Assembly: GCF_002368095.1 (NCBI RefSeq)
Contig: NZ_AP018227.1
Span: forward strand, 7,722,167 to 7,786,166
Source: Calothrix parasitica NIES-267
Lineage (GTDB): Bacteria > Cyanobacteriota > Cyanobacteriia > Cyanobacteriales > Nostocaceae
Length of the DNA stretch: 64,000 nt
Direction of reading: 5' to 3'
Made by a program: the position numbers and the translations under genes. Positions 46,227 to 54,961 of the stretch are shown piece by piece (the stretch's first letter is position 1; the number at the start of each line of letters is the position of its first letter). The notes below the pieces were generated by a model that did no database searches, was not told the DNA's origin, and saw only the letters and a program-made list of their open reading frames with translations.

Positions 46227-46420
46227 TTGTTGATAGGGAATGGGGATTAGGTTGTTTGTAGTAAAGACTTTTAGTCCTTCGGAGATAGCGATAAATCGCT
46301 TATTACTACGAACTTGACAATCAATTTGTTTTTCCCATAATTTTCGGGAGATATATTAGCGCAGCGTGCCCGTAAGGGCATAATTTTACGTCTCTACAAC
46401 TGTTCCCTATTCCCTATTCC
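46227..46420. repeat. short repeats between convergent genes
   Basis: The gap holds a GCGCAGCGTGCCCGTAAGGGCA palindrome (about 46360) of the dispersed family and TTACGTCTCTAC, half of the GAGACGTAA hairpin. CCCTATT-type heptamers (46404-46424) overlap the end of the ligase gene. Confidence 0.45.
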
Positions 46421-47380
46421 CTATTCACATAAATCAATAAATCGTCCGTGCCACAACTTGCCGTTTTCAGTTAATCCCAAACACCTAACGGTAATTTTGA
46501 CGCTTCCTGGTTTCGCTGTATGACGACGGACAATTTCTTGCATATCTTTGAGAGAAAATCCAATTACTAGAGAACCACGTGGTACTAATTTCCCTTCCAC
46601 TTCTTGAGCCACAATTGCAGCACTAAACGGTCTTCCGGTACCTTTTACCGAAGTCAAATCAGTAACTACTAAGTCTAACTCCAAACAATATTTTGTCCGT
46701 AACATTGCTTGACTATGTTTATCTTTTCCTGCTTGATAAGCACAGTCTTTAAGTACCCAAATTTCTCCTTCTCTTCCTTCTGATTCTTGTTTTAATGCTA
46801 ATTCTGTTTTCTCTTCTAAACTTTTAGCAGTGGGTAAAACTTCAAAAAAATCTTCTCTCAAATATTCTCCGATGCTTTCTCCTGCTGCAATTCTTTCTGC
46901 TTCCGTGGCAATTGTTAAATCTTTTCCATCAAAAAACAAAGCTTTAAAAATCGCATACATTGGGGTTGGTGAAATTTTCACGTTCTTAGTAGCATTAATA
47001 GTAGCAGCCTGTGATGAGCTACGATGCTCGCTTCCGGTCACGGAACGATAGTACAGTTCACCATCTAAAACAAAAGTTCCTAATTTCGCTGCAACTTCCT
47101 GCAAAGCTTGATTAATTTCCCCGCATGGTTGACGCTTCATTTTTCGAGAACGTGATTGATAATAAATTGTATCCGGAGTTGCAATCACTATTAACCTACT
47201 ACCATCGCGTTTTGCTTGTCCCCAATACTCAGGTGAATTAATATAACAAGAGCGCTCCATTGGAGCATCAACAGCCTGCATGGTTTTAATACGTCTCGGT
47301 TGTAAATGTGATGGTAATTCAGATATATTATCCAACTTCATGAGAACATAGTATTTACGTACTACTTTAGCATTCCTCAT
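46421..47380 (-). CDS. compact ATP-dependent DNA ligase
   Basis: This 319-residue nucleotidyltransferase carries the ligase motifs in order. Motif I is WGQAKRDGSRLIV (the Lys of KRDG forms the AMP adduct). Motif III is FVLDGELYYR, motif IV EGREGEIWVLKD and motif V LRTKYCLELDLVV. The C-terminal third (RGSLVIGFSLKDMQEIVRRH and on to LWHGRFIDLCE) matches an OB-fold like that of LigD-type ligases. It is shorter than eukaryal or LigD enzymes and has no N-terminal DNA-binding domain or Ku partner nearby. It would seal nicks in repair. The start may be at Met14 (47341) rather than 47380. The gene is divergent from the next one, 33 bp away. Confidence 0.8.
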   Translation of the reverse strand: MRNAKVVRKYYVLMKLDNISELPSHLQPRRIKTMQAVDAPMERSCYINSPEYWGQAKRDGSRLIVIATPDTIYYQSRSRKMKRQPCGEINQALQEVAAKLGTFVLDGELYYRSVTGSEHRSSSQAATINATKNVKISPTPMYAIFKALFFDGKDLTIATEAERIAAGESIGEYLREDFFEVLPTAKSLEEKTELALKQESEGREGEIWVLKDCAYQAGKDKHSQAMLRTKYCLELDLVVTDLTSVKGTGRPFSAAIVAQEVEGKLVPRGSLVIGFSLKDMQEIVRRHTAKPGSVKITVRCLGLTENGKLWHGRFIDLCE

Positions 47381-47413
47381 ATCTTATAAGCAAAAAAATA
47401 CTTTTGGTAATTA

Positions 47414-47746
47414 ATGGTAACTATCGTTGTTGTTATCAATATCATGATTTCGCTGATACTGTTTTACTGCACTTGGCAAGTGTGCAAATTGAGACAGAGA
47501 TTAGCTTTGCTCACTAAATTTTTGACAAACTGCGATCGCAATTCCTATGCATTGCTGTATCGAAGAGCAGAAGCGATTTATCTCGGCAAGCAGAATTTAA
47601 ATAATCTCCGTCAGAGCAATCAAAGCTTGCAGGTAAAACTACGGCAATTCAAGCAAATATTGGCACTAGTAGTATTCGGGAGACAAATATTATGGGCAGG
47701 TCCCGGACTTAGAAGTAGGTTGAAGGAGTTAGGAGTTAAGAATTAA
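47414..47746 (+). CDS. small membrane protein, conserved type
   Basis: This 110-residue protein has an N-terminal membrane helix (VTIVVVINIMISLILFYCTW). A basic helical region follows (LRQRLALLTKFLTNCDRN and RRAEAIYLGKQNLNNLRQSN), then a short second hydrophobic patch (FKQILALVVFGRQILW). I do not recognise a named family, but the composition fits the many one-helix cyanobacterial proteins. It is divergently placed from the ligase gene with only 33 bp between starts. A HIP1 octamer is inside the gene at 47532. Confidence 0.7.
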   Translation: MVTIVVVINIMISLILFYCTWQVCKLRQRLALLTKFLTNCDRNSYALLYRRAEAIYLGKQNLNNLRQSNQSLQVKLRQFKQILALVVFGRQILWAGPGLRSRLKELGVKN

Positions 47747-48444
47747 AAAATTTTAGATTTTGCGGAAAGTTGGGGGTGTCGGTTTCCGGAGCCATTGCAG
47801 TCTTGGGGGTTTCCCCCATGAGCAAATGGCGTTCCCCCAAACGCATCCTCGACGGATTTTAGATTTTGGATTTTGATAATCATTAGACATCTCCGGAAAA
47901 GATTCACTACATATGCAAACCTAACCCCCTAGTACTCTGGCAAGCCAGAATTGCCGGGTAAGGGCAGGCAGGGGAGCAGGGGAAGCAGAGGAAGCAGGGG
48001 GAGGAAAACTCTTTATTTTCACGCTAAACCCCGCAAAGTTCGCTTGGCGAACCACTAGGGTGTGTTTTCAAACTCGCCGTCACCCTATAAGGGTGCGGCT
48101 ACAAAAACGAAGCCCACAGAGGTGGGCTACTAAGATTCAGCCTACGTAGGTAGGCTTTGTATCTATAGCCCCAGGCTTCAAGCCTGCGGGCTAATTGGGT
48201 TTGAAAACACGCCCTAAACCCTTCCCTGTGTTAGGGTAGCGTGTCCGCAGGACATGGGAAGTGGGGTTTAAAGCCTCTCTCAAAGACAGGAGAGAGGTCT
48301 TTTTTATTTCCGGAGATGTCTATTACTCCCAATTCCCAATTCCTAATTTGTAAGCCAAATAACTTTAATAATTAATATAATCCTTGAGAGTCTTGCAAGC
48401 CGTTCAAACCAACCTAAAATGGGTTTAAGGAATATATAAATCAA
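47747..48444. other. 700-bp gap made of repeats
   Basis: No gene is seen. The gap contains the CAGTCTTGGGGGTTTCCCCC hairpin (about 47795, inverse of the one at 41053) and purine-rich GGGGAAGCAGAGGAAGCAGG (about 47970). The AAGCCCACAGAGGTGGGCT and AGCCTACGTAGGTAGGCT hairpins (48110-48165) are also found near 36065. A GCGTGTCCGCAGGACAT unit lies at 48239. All are multicopy-type palindromes. Confidence 0.55.
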
Positions 48445-48792
48445 ATGTCTAACAACCGTAGTGGAAATTTTATTGGTGGTTTGATTATAGGAGCTACCAT
48501 CGGAGCCTTTACCGGGTTGCTTACGGCTCCCCGGACGGGACGCGAAACGCGCAAATTGTTGAAAAAGTCTGCTGATGCTTTACCAGATTTAGCCGAGGAC
48601 TTATCAACAAGCGCTCAAATTCAAGCAGACCGTATTTCTGAAAATGCTTTGCGCTCTTGGGATGACACTTTAGGGCGACTCCGAGAAGCCCTTTTTGCAG
48701 GGATAGATGCTTCCATGCAGGAAAATCAAGCATTGAAGCAAGAAAGAAATCAAAATACCTCTAATTCTCTACCGGAGCATATAAATAATTAG
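48445..48792 (+). CDS. YtxH domain protein
   Basis: This 115-residue protein has the YtxH pattern: a Gly-rich membrane helix (NFIGGLIIGATIGAFTGLLT) followed at once by APRTGRETRKLLKKSADALP. An amphipathic helical tail then runs DLAEDLSTSAQIQADRISEN. Similar proteins are annotated as general-stress or gas-vesicle-like proteins. No gas vesicle genes are nearby. A DUF948 gene lies 437 bp downstream; YtxH and DUF948 genes are paired in many bacteria, which supports a joint envelope role. The ATG at 48445 gives the usual length. Confidence 0.88.
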   Translation: MSNNRSGNFIGGLIIGATIGAFTGLLTAPRTGRETRKLLKKSADALPDLAEDLSTSAQIQADRISENALRSWDDTLGRLREALFAGIDASMQENQALKQERNQNTSNSLPEHINN

Positions 48793-48967
48793 TTTGTTTA
48801 CATGCATCTCATAGCATTCCCAACGAGCGAAAAGAAATCCGATTTGTTCTCTTGAGAACGCGATATTTCGTTTAACTATTTGCAAGGAAACCGATTTCTC
48901 GCTAAGTTACAGGATGTGAGTTTAAATAAGCTAACTTCAATTTAAGATTTTAGATTCTGGTTTCGGC

Positions 48968-49103
48968 GTTGCTGAATTGAGGTATGAATTTATTTTTACT
49001 CATCGGAGTTAGCCCCCTAAATCCCCCAACTATAGGGGACTTGGAGTTATATTTCTCCCCCATTCTTGGGGGTTGGGGAGCTATTCATACTTTTAATCAA
49101 CAA
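48968..49103. mobile_element. MITE-like palindromic element
   Basis: GTTGCTGAATTGAGGTATGA at the left and ATTCATACTTTTAATCAAC at the right are imperfect inverted ends of a 136-bp non-coding segment. Inside, CCCCCTAAATCCCCC and CCCCCATTCTTGGGGG form a G/C-rich hairpin region, like that inside the element at 35009. The right end lies 127 bp before the DUF948 gene. Confidence 0.5.
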
Positions 49104-49229
49104 TGGGTTTCAGTAAACAAAGTTTTGCTATTTGGAACCCTAACAGTTAATCGTTAATCTAAAATCCAAGAGCCACCTGTTGAAGGTGGTTAATTATTTG
49201 AGAATAAACCTGTCCTCGGAAAGTGTAGC

Positions 49230-49631
49230 GTGAGTGAACCTCTATTTTGGCTGGGATTATCTATTTTACTGGTAGCTGTTAGTTTAACTGCTTTGTTGGT
49301 AGCGGCTATTCCAGCTTTGCAGGAAGTAGCAAGAGCAGCTCGTAGTGCAGAAAAGCTGTTTGATACACTTTCGCGAGAGTTACCACCGACTTTAGAAGCT
49401 GTCCGCTTAACTGGTTTGGAAATTACCGATTTAACCGATGACGTTAGTGAAGGTGTTGAAAGTGCTTCTGGGGTAGTGAAACAAGTAGACCAAAGTATCA
49501 ATACCGCCAAAAAACAAGCCCAGAACGTACAAGTAGGTACGCGCAGTATTTTTGTTGGTGTAAAAGCTGCATGGAAAACTTTAATTAATCCTAAACCTTC
49601 TAGACGTGCTATCGAACGTCACAGACAGTGA
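49230..49631 (+). CDS. DUF948 family membrane protein
   Basis: This 133-residue protein with GTG start has a first membrane helix (LFWLGLSILLVAVSLTALLV) and a periplasm- or cytoplasm-facing helical rod: AIPALQEVARAARSAEKLFD, LEITDLTDDVSEGVESASGV and VKQVDQSINTAKKQAQNVQV. This is the DUF948 pattern. It ends with a basic tail (KPSRRAIERHRQ). The stop codon is inside the CAGTGAA heptamer array, so the array may have replaced the former 3' end. It is near the YtxH gene. Confidence 0.87.
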   Translation: MSEPLFWLGLSILLVAVSLTALLVAAIPALQEVARAARSAEKLFDTLSRELPPTLEAVRLTGLEITDLTDDVSEGVESASGVVKQVDQSINTAKKQAQNVQVGTRSIFVGVKAAWKTLINPKPSRRAIERHRQ

Positions 49632-49691
49632 ACAGTGAACAGTGAACAGTGAACAGTGAACAGTGAACAGTGAACAGTGAACAGTGAACAG
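49624..49691. repeat. heptamer array CAGTGAA
   Basis: About nine tandem copies of CAGTGAA cover the stop region of the DUF948 gene and run 60 bp beyond. A second array, TCCTAAC type, lies at 49910-49954. An unrelated TTCGCCGGTCGGGTGTGGAT unit (49694) follows. Confidence 0.88.
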
Positions 49692-50038
49692 TTGTTCGCC
49701 GGTCGGGTGTGGATCGTCAGTGAACAGTTAACTGTAAGTATTTTTGATTAGGAGATTGTGATTCATTTAAGTTGAATTATCAACTCCTAATTTATAACTC
49801 TTACTTCTTTCTTGCTCCAAAATTACCTGCAAAAGTTCTTTTTTCTACCCCCTCTTCCCCCTCTTCCCCCTCTAAACCTCTCAATCTTCCCAGACAGATA
49901 TTAAACCTTAACTCCTAACTCCTAACTCCTAACTCCCAACTCCTAACTCCTAACTTTTCTCATCCTTCCAATTGCAATGATATTCGTACATTAAAAATGG
50001 GAACAATATTAATAAGAGTTTAAAATTTTTATTAAGTA

Positions 50039-53000
50039 ATGAATAAGTTGCAAGAGCAGCAGTTAGTTGCGACTCAAGAAGGTTTATTGCACCGTATTGC
50101 TAATCGCATTCGTCAGTCTTTAGAATTAAAAGAGATTTTAAATACGATGGTAGCGGAAGTCCGGGATTATTTGGAGACTGACCGTGTAAAAGTTTATCAG
50201 TTTAATCCTGATAGTAGCGGGGTGGTAATTGCCGAATCAATTCATAATAATCGGCTACCTTCTTTGCTAGGATTACATTTCCCGGCCGACGATATTCCCC
50301 CTTATGCTCGCGAATTATTTTTACGGGCGCGTCAGCGTTCGGTAGTAGATGTCGCTAGCGCTCAAATCGGAATTAGTCCTTTAGAGCATCCAGAAACAGG
50401 CGAAATTCAGGAAGACAATAATATTCGCTACCGTTTGTTAGACCCCTGTCATGCTGAATATTTAACTGCGATGGGAGTTAAATCTTCTGTAATAGTACCA
50501 ATTGTTTTGGAAGAAGTTTCTACTGGTAAAGAAAAAGCTTCAACAAAATCTTCTGCTCAACTTTGGGGATTGCTGGCTTGTCACCATAGTGAATCGCGTA
50601 ATGTTACCGAAGAGGAATTACAGTTTATTCAAGCTGTTGTAGATCAAGTAGGAGTTGCTATAGCTCAGTCAATCCTGTTGAACCAAGTGCGATCGCAAGC
50701 AAAACAGGAAGCAAATATCAATCGTGTTACCGAGCTTCTTTATACTAGTCCAACAGTAAAATCTCAGGCAGCACTTGAAGAAGCGGTTGCGACTTTTAGT
50801 GGTTCTGGTGGTAGACTTTATTTGCTCGCGGACGAAGATCAACCAAGGGAAATTTATACTTACGGAAAGCAGCCAGATTTTATCAATGAAGAAAAAAATC
50901 GAGTAGTTGAAGAAAATTACTTGTGGAAGAGTTTTTTGCATTCAGCAATTGAATCTAGTTCCGATAGTACTGGTTATAAACCTTGGTCGGTACAGTGGAT
51001 GCGCTCGGTTTACAATCTAGGTGATTGCAAGGACGAAGTTAACAATCACCCCAATTTATGGGCTATTGATGACCTTTACCGCGAACCTTTATTCCGTACT
51101 TTAGCTCCATTTTTTCAATCTACTTCGGTTCGCAGCCTTCTAATTATTCCTTTACATTATGGAAATCATATAGTTGGTTGCTTAACTATTTTTCGAGATG
51201 AAGTAGATACAGAAATTCTATGGTCGGGATGGCACAATCCCGATACTCGTCAATTAATGGCCCGACAGTCATTTGAAGTATGGAGACAAGAGAAAAAGGG
51301 ACAAGCTCAACCTTGGACGGAAGAAGAATTAAAGTATGCTCAAGCCCTTAGCGAAAGGTTTTCTACTGCTATTAAGCAATATAGGCTTTATCAACAGGTA
51401 CAAGCTTTAAACGCTAACTTAGAACATCAGGTAGAAGAGCGTACCGAGCAGCTTCAACAAAAAACCCAACAGTTACAAGTTTCAAATATAGAACTAGAAA
51501 ACTTTATTTCCAGACAACAAGCACTTGCAGGTATTGTTGCTAAGATACGCGAATCTCTGGAAATAGAAGAAATTTTCCGAATTACTACTAAGGAATTAAG
51601 CCAAATATTAGATGTTGACAGAGTTTCGGTTTATCAATTTAATTCGGATTGGGGTGGGGAATTTGTTGCTGATTTTGAATGTATTACTCCAAAATGGGTT
51701 GATGTTGGTAATTTAGGTGTGAATACAGTTTGGGATGATACTTATCTTCAAGAAACTCAGGGAGGTAGATATGCTAAAGGCCAATTTTCAGTAGTAAATG
51801 ATGTTTATCAACAGAAGTTTTCTCAATGTCATTTAGATATCTACGAACAGTTCGAGATTAAAGCTTTTATTGTAGTACCCATATTTGTTGGCAAAGACCT
51901 TTGGGGACTTTTGGGAGTATATCAACATCAGGATTCGCGAGATTGGAAACCTTCAGAGGTTGAATTTACTTTTCAAATAGCAGCCCAATTAGGAGTAGCT
52001 TTACAGCACTCAAGTTTGCTTGCTTATACTCGTCAGCAAGCAAAAGAATTAAAAAAATCGAATGGGGAACTTCAACGAGGAATTGAAACACAGAAGGCTA
52101 TTTCGAGTATCGTAGCCAAGATACGCTCTTCATTAGATGTGAATGTTGTATTTTCTACTACAACACAAGCGGTACGAGAGCTACTGGAAGCAGATAGAGT
52201 TGTGATTTATCGTTTCAATCCAGACTGGAGCGGTGAGTTTATCGCAGAATCAGTAAACCAAAAATATGATTCATTAATGCAAATACAGTGGGAAGACAAT
52301 AATATACAGGAAAATGTCAACCAATGTAGCATCCAAAGTTTATCGGTACTATCTTCTCCAGATACTTATTTAGTGGAAACCCAAGGTGGTTCATTTGCAA
52401 AAGGGGAAGTTTTTCGCGTCTGTAACGATATTTATAATGCTGATTTTCATGATTGCTATATCAAAGTATTAGAATTTTACCAAACAAGAGCTTATGTAAT
52501 TATTGCTATATATCAGAAGGAAAAATTATGGGGTTTATTAGCAGCGTACCAAAATGATGCTCCTCGTGAATGGCAAGATTTTGAAGTGCAGTTTCTTCAA
52601 CAAATATCGGAACAAATGAGTGTGGCTCTACAGCAATCGGATTTGCACAATCAAGTCAAATATCAAGCAGAAGAACTAAAACAAACTCTGACTAATTTAA
52701 AAGAAACCCAAACTCAACTTATCCAAACGGAAAAAATGTCTAGTTTGGGGCAGTTAGTAGCAGGAATTGCTCACGAAATTAATAATCCGGTTAATTTTAT
52801 CCATGCTAATTTAGCTCATCTTGAAGAATACACCGGCAATATTTTAAAAGCATTATCTTGTTACCAAGAATATTATCCAGAACCTGGTGATGAGGTTCAA
52901 GCATTACTTGAAGAAGCTGACATTGAATATATTACTGAAGATTTACCAAAACTCTGTTCTTCTTTATCTATAGGAACTAAACGCATTCAGTCTATTGTTT

Positions 53001-53539
53001 TATCGTTAAGAAGTTTTTCGCGTTTAGATGAAGCAGAAATGAAACCTGTAGATATTCATGATGGTATTGAAGGTACTTTATTAATTTTACAGCATCGACT
53101 TAAAACCGATAATTCTAAAGTTATTATCGATATTGTCAAGGAATATAGCGAGCTACCTTTAGTTCAATGTTATGCTGGGCAACTCAATCAAGTGTTTATG
53201 AATTTGTTGGCTAATGCGATTGATGAACTTCAATCAATCAATCCTGTTTCTGAAAAAGATAATATTAAGAACATCACAATTAAAACTCAACTTGTAGAAA
53301 ATGATTGGATAAAAGTATCTATAAAAGACGATGGGGATGGAATTACACCAGAAGTTTTAGATAAATTATTTGACCCATTTTTTACTACTAAAGAAGTTGG
53401 CAAAGGTACTGGTTTGGGATTATCAATTAGTTACAAAATTATTGAAAAACACGGTGGTAAACTATATTGTAATTCTACAGTAGGTGAAGGTGCCGAATTT
53501 GTAATTGAACTACCATGTAAATCTGCACTTTATACTTAA
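50039..53539 (+). CDS. hybrid phytochrome/cyanobacteriochrome histidine kinase (GAF-PHY-GAF-GAF-HK)
   Basis: This 1166-residue light-sensor kinase has no N-terminal PAS. GAF1 (about 15-215) has the phytochrome motif PADDIP (82-87) and the bilin Cys in LLDPCHAEYL (Cys137, His138). A PHY-like domain (220-450) has the tongue elements ILWSGWHN and ARQSFEVW (408-415; PRxSF with Ala for Pro). GAF2 (500-665) is of red/green cyanobacteriochrome type with DDTYLQETQGGRY and CHLDIYEQF (Cys597). GAF3 (685-875) has Cys806 followed by Tyr and a Cys763 in an insert. The kinase core has GIAHEINNP (His912), N box NLLANAIDEL and GTGLGLS. It is a knotless phytochrome like Nostoc All2699, with an extra GAF. No receiver gene is adjacent. 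Confidence 0.9.
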   Translation: MNKLQEQQLVATQEGLLHRIANRIRQSLELKEILNTMVAEVRDYLETDRVKVYQFNPDSSGVVIAESIHNNRLPSLLGLHFPADDIPPYARELFLRARQRSVVDVASAQIGISPLEHPETGEIQEDNNIRYRLLDPCHAEYLTAMGVKSSVIVPIVLEEVSTGKEKASTKSSAQLWGLLACHHSESRNVTEEELQFIQAVVDQVGVAIAQSILLNQVRSQAKQEANINRVTELLYTSPTVKSQAALEEAVATFSGSGGRLYLLADEDQPREIYTYGKQPDFINEEKNRVVEENYLWKSFLHSAIESSSDSTGYKPWSVQWMRSVYNLGDCKDEVNNHPNLWAIDDLYREPLFRTLAPFFQSTSVRSLLIIPLHYGNHIVGCLTIFRDEVDTEILWSGWHNPDTRQLMARQSFEVWRQEKKGQAQPWTEEELKYAQALSERFSTAIKQYRLYQQVQALNANLEHQVEERTEQLQQKTQQLQVSNIELENFISRQQALAGIVAKIRESLEIEEIFRITTKELSQILDVDRVSVYQFNSDWGGEFVADFECITPKWVDVGNLGVNTVWDDTYLQETQGGRYAKGQFSVVNDVYQQKFSQCHLDIYEQFEIKAFIVVPIFVGKDLWGLLGVYQHQDSRDWKPSEVEFTFQIAAQLGVALQHSSLLAYTRQQAKELKKSNGELQRGIETQKAISSIVAKIRSSLDVNVVFSTTTQAVRELLEADRVVIYRFNPDWSGEFIAESVNQKYDSLMQIQWEDNNIQENVNQCSIQSLSVLSSPDTYLVETQGGSFAKGEVFRVCNDIYNADFHDCYIKVLEFYQTRAYVIIAIYQKEKLWGLLAAYQNDAPREWQDFEVQFLQQISEQMSVALQQSDLHNQVKYQAEELKQTLTNLKETQTQLIQTEKMSSLGQLVAGIAHEINNPVNFIHANLAHLEEYTGNILKALSCYQEYYPEPGDEVQALLEEADIEYITEDLPKLCSSLSIGTKRIQSIVLSLRSFSRLDEAEMKPVDIHDGIEGTLLILQHRLKTDNSKVIIDIVKEYSELPLVQCYAGQLNQVFMNLLANAIDELQSINPVSEKDNIKNITIKTQLVENDWIKVSIKDDGDGITPEVLDKLFDPFFTTKEVGKGTGLGLSISYKIIEKHGGKLYCNSTVGEGAEFVIELPCKSALYT

Positions 53540-53540
53540 A

Positions 53541-53715
53541 TTGGTAGTTGTTAGTTGGTAGTTGGTAATTGGTAGTTGGTAATTGGTAGTTGGTAGTTGG
53601 TAGTTGGAACACACAAAAATAATCAATTAACTTATTACTCATTACTCATTACTTATTACTTACTACTTATTACTTACTACTTATTACTTACTACTTACTA
53701 CTTACTACTCATTAC
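53541..53715. repeat. heptamer arrays TAGTTGG and ATTACTY
   Basis: TAGTTGG/TAATTGG units run from 53541 to 53607, and ATTACTC/ATTACTT/CTTACTA units from 53631 to 53715. They fill the whole space between the photoreceptor gene and the WD40 gene. The second array reaches the stop codon of the WD40 gene. Confidence 0.82.
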
Positions 53716-54764
53716 AACGTTTGCCAAATTTTAATCGTTTTATCAAAACTGCTGCTAAAAAGAGTTTTACTATCTGGGCTAAACGCTACAGACCAAACTC
53801 TTTGAGTATGTCCTCTAAGGGTACTAATTCTTTTTCCGGTTTGTGGGTTCCATAACCTAATAGTTTTATCCCAACTACCGCTTGCTAGGGTTTTACCATC
53901 GGGACTAAAAGCAATTGACCAAATTCGATGGGAATGTCCGTTTAAAACGCGCAATCTAACTCCCGTAACCGGATTCCATAACTTGATGGTTTTATCCCAG
54001 CTACCACTTGCGAGAGTTTTACCATCAGGACTAAATGCTAGGGAGCTAACCGCATCTAAATGACCTCTTAAAGAATTAATTTTCTTCCCCGTGGCTAAAT
54101 CCCATAAATTAATAGTTCCTTCAAAATGATTTCCAGTTGCGAAAGTTTTCCCGTCTGGACTTACTGCTACGACATTTACGACATCACAATCCCCACGAAG
54201 AGTGCGGATTTTTGTTCCCGTACCTGCATTCCATAAACTAATCGTTTGGTCCCAGCTACTACTAACTATAAAATTTCCATCGGGACTATAAGCAATTGAA
54301 CCGATAGAGGCTGAATGTCCTTTCATCACCCGGATAAGATTCCCCGTACTAACATCCCAAATCCGAATAACTTTATCTCCTCCAGCAGAAGCAAGTGTCT
54401 TCCCATCTGGACTAAAAGCAACGGTGTTAACTGAGTCGGAATGTCCCTGGAGGGTAAGAATTGCTTTTTTAGTTTCTAAATCCCACAATTTAATAGTTTT
54501 ATCACCACTAACCGAAGCGATAACCCTTCCTTTACTTCCCTCTAACTGATGGGGACTAACCGCAATACCCCAAACAGAATCAGAATGTCCGCTTAATGTA
54601 AATCCTAAAGAAGCTGTTTTCCAAGGTGTTGATGGAGACTGGTTCAAGCGAGAAGATATACCGCTCGTAGCAGGAGAAGGTTCCCATCCCCATACCCTGA
54701 CGAAGGCTAAAACAATCACCGAGGAACTGGTTAAAATTTTCAATATGTAATTATTCATATTCAT
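53712..54764 (-). CDS. WD40 repeat protein (single seven-bladed propeller)
   Basis: This 350-residue protein has seven WD40 units of about 40 residues with the GH...WD spacing (for example LAFSPDGKTLASGSWDKTIK). The seven fill residues 55-350, enough for one closed seven-blade propeller. A signal-like hydrophobic N-terminus precedes them (ILKILTSSSVIVLAFVRVWG), so the protein is probably secreted or lipid-anchored in the periplasm. Blades 5 and 6 share ASGSWDKTI and near-identical flanks, which points to recent duplication. It lies 197 bp downstream of the kinase-WD40 fusion on the same strand and may serve with it as a docking surface. No enzymatic domain is present. Confidence 0.9.
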   Translation of the reverse strand: MNMNNYILKILTSSSVIVLAFVRVWGWEPSPATSGISSRLNQSPSTPWKTASLGFTLSGHSDSVWGIAVSPHQLEGSKGRVIASVSGDKTIKLWDLETKKAILTLQGHSDSVNTVAFSPDGKTLASAGGDKVIRIWDVSTGNLIRVMKGHSASIGSIAYSPDGNFIVSSSWDQTISLWNAGTGTKIRTLRGDCDVVNVVAVSPDGKTFATGNHFEGTINLWDLATGKKINSLRGHLDAVSSLAFSPDGKTLASGSWDKTIKLWNPVTGVRLRVLNGHSHRIWSIAFSPDGKTLASGSWDKTIRLWNPQTGKRISTLRGHTQRVWSVAFSPDSKTLFSSSFDKTIKIWQTL

Positions 54765-54961
54765 AGAAATAATGATTCCCCGTGAAGCTTGACTTCCAAC
54801 CTAGCTCCACAGACCACAATAAAAAAATATAAGTTAATTAATTAATAGGAATATACTCATCTATCAATTCAATAGTATCTCGGATAAATTTCCAAGAGTT
54901 CCGAATATTCTTTACAACTATTTTATATTGCCTTTATTCTGAATTATTATTCTCTTGATAA

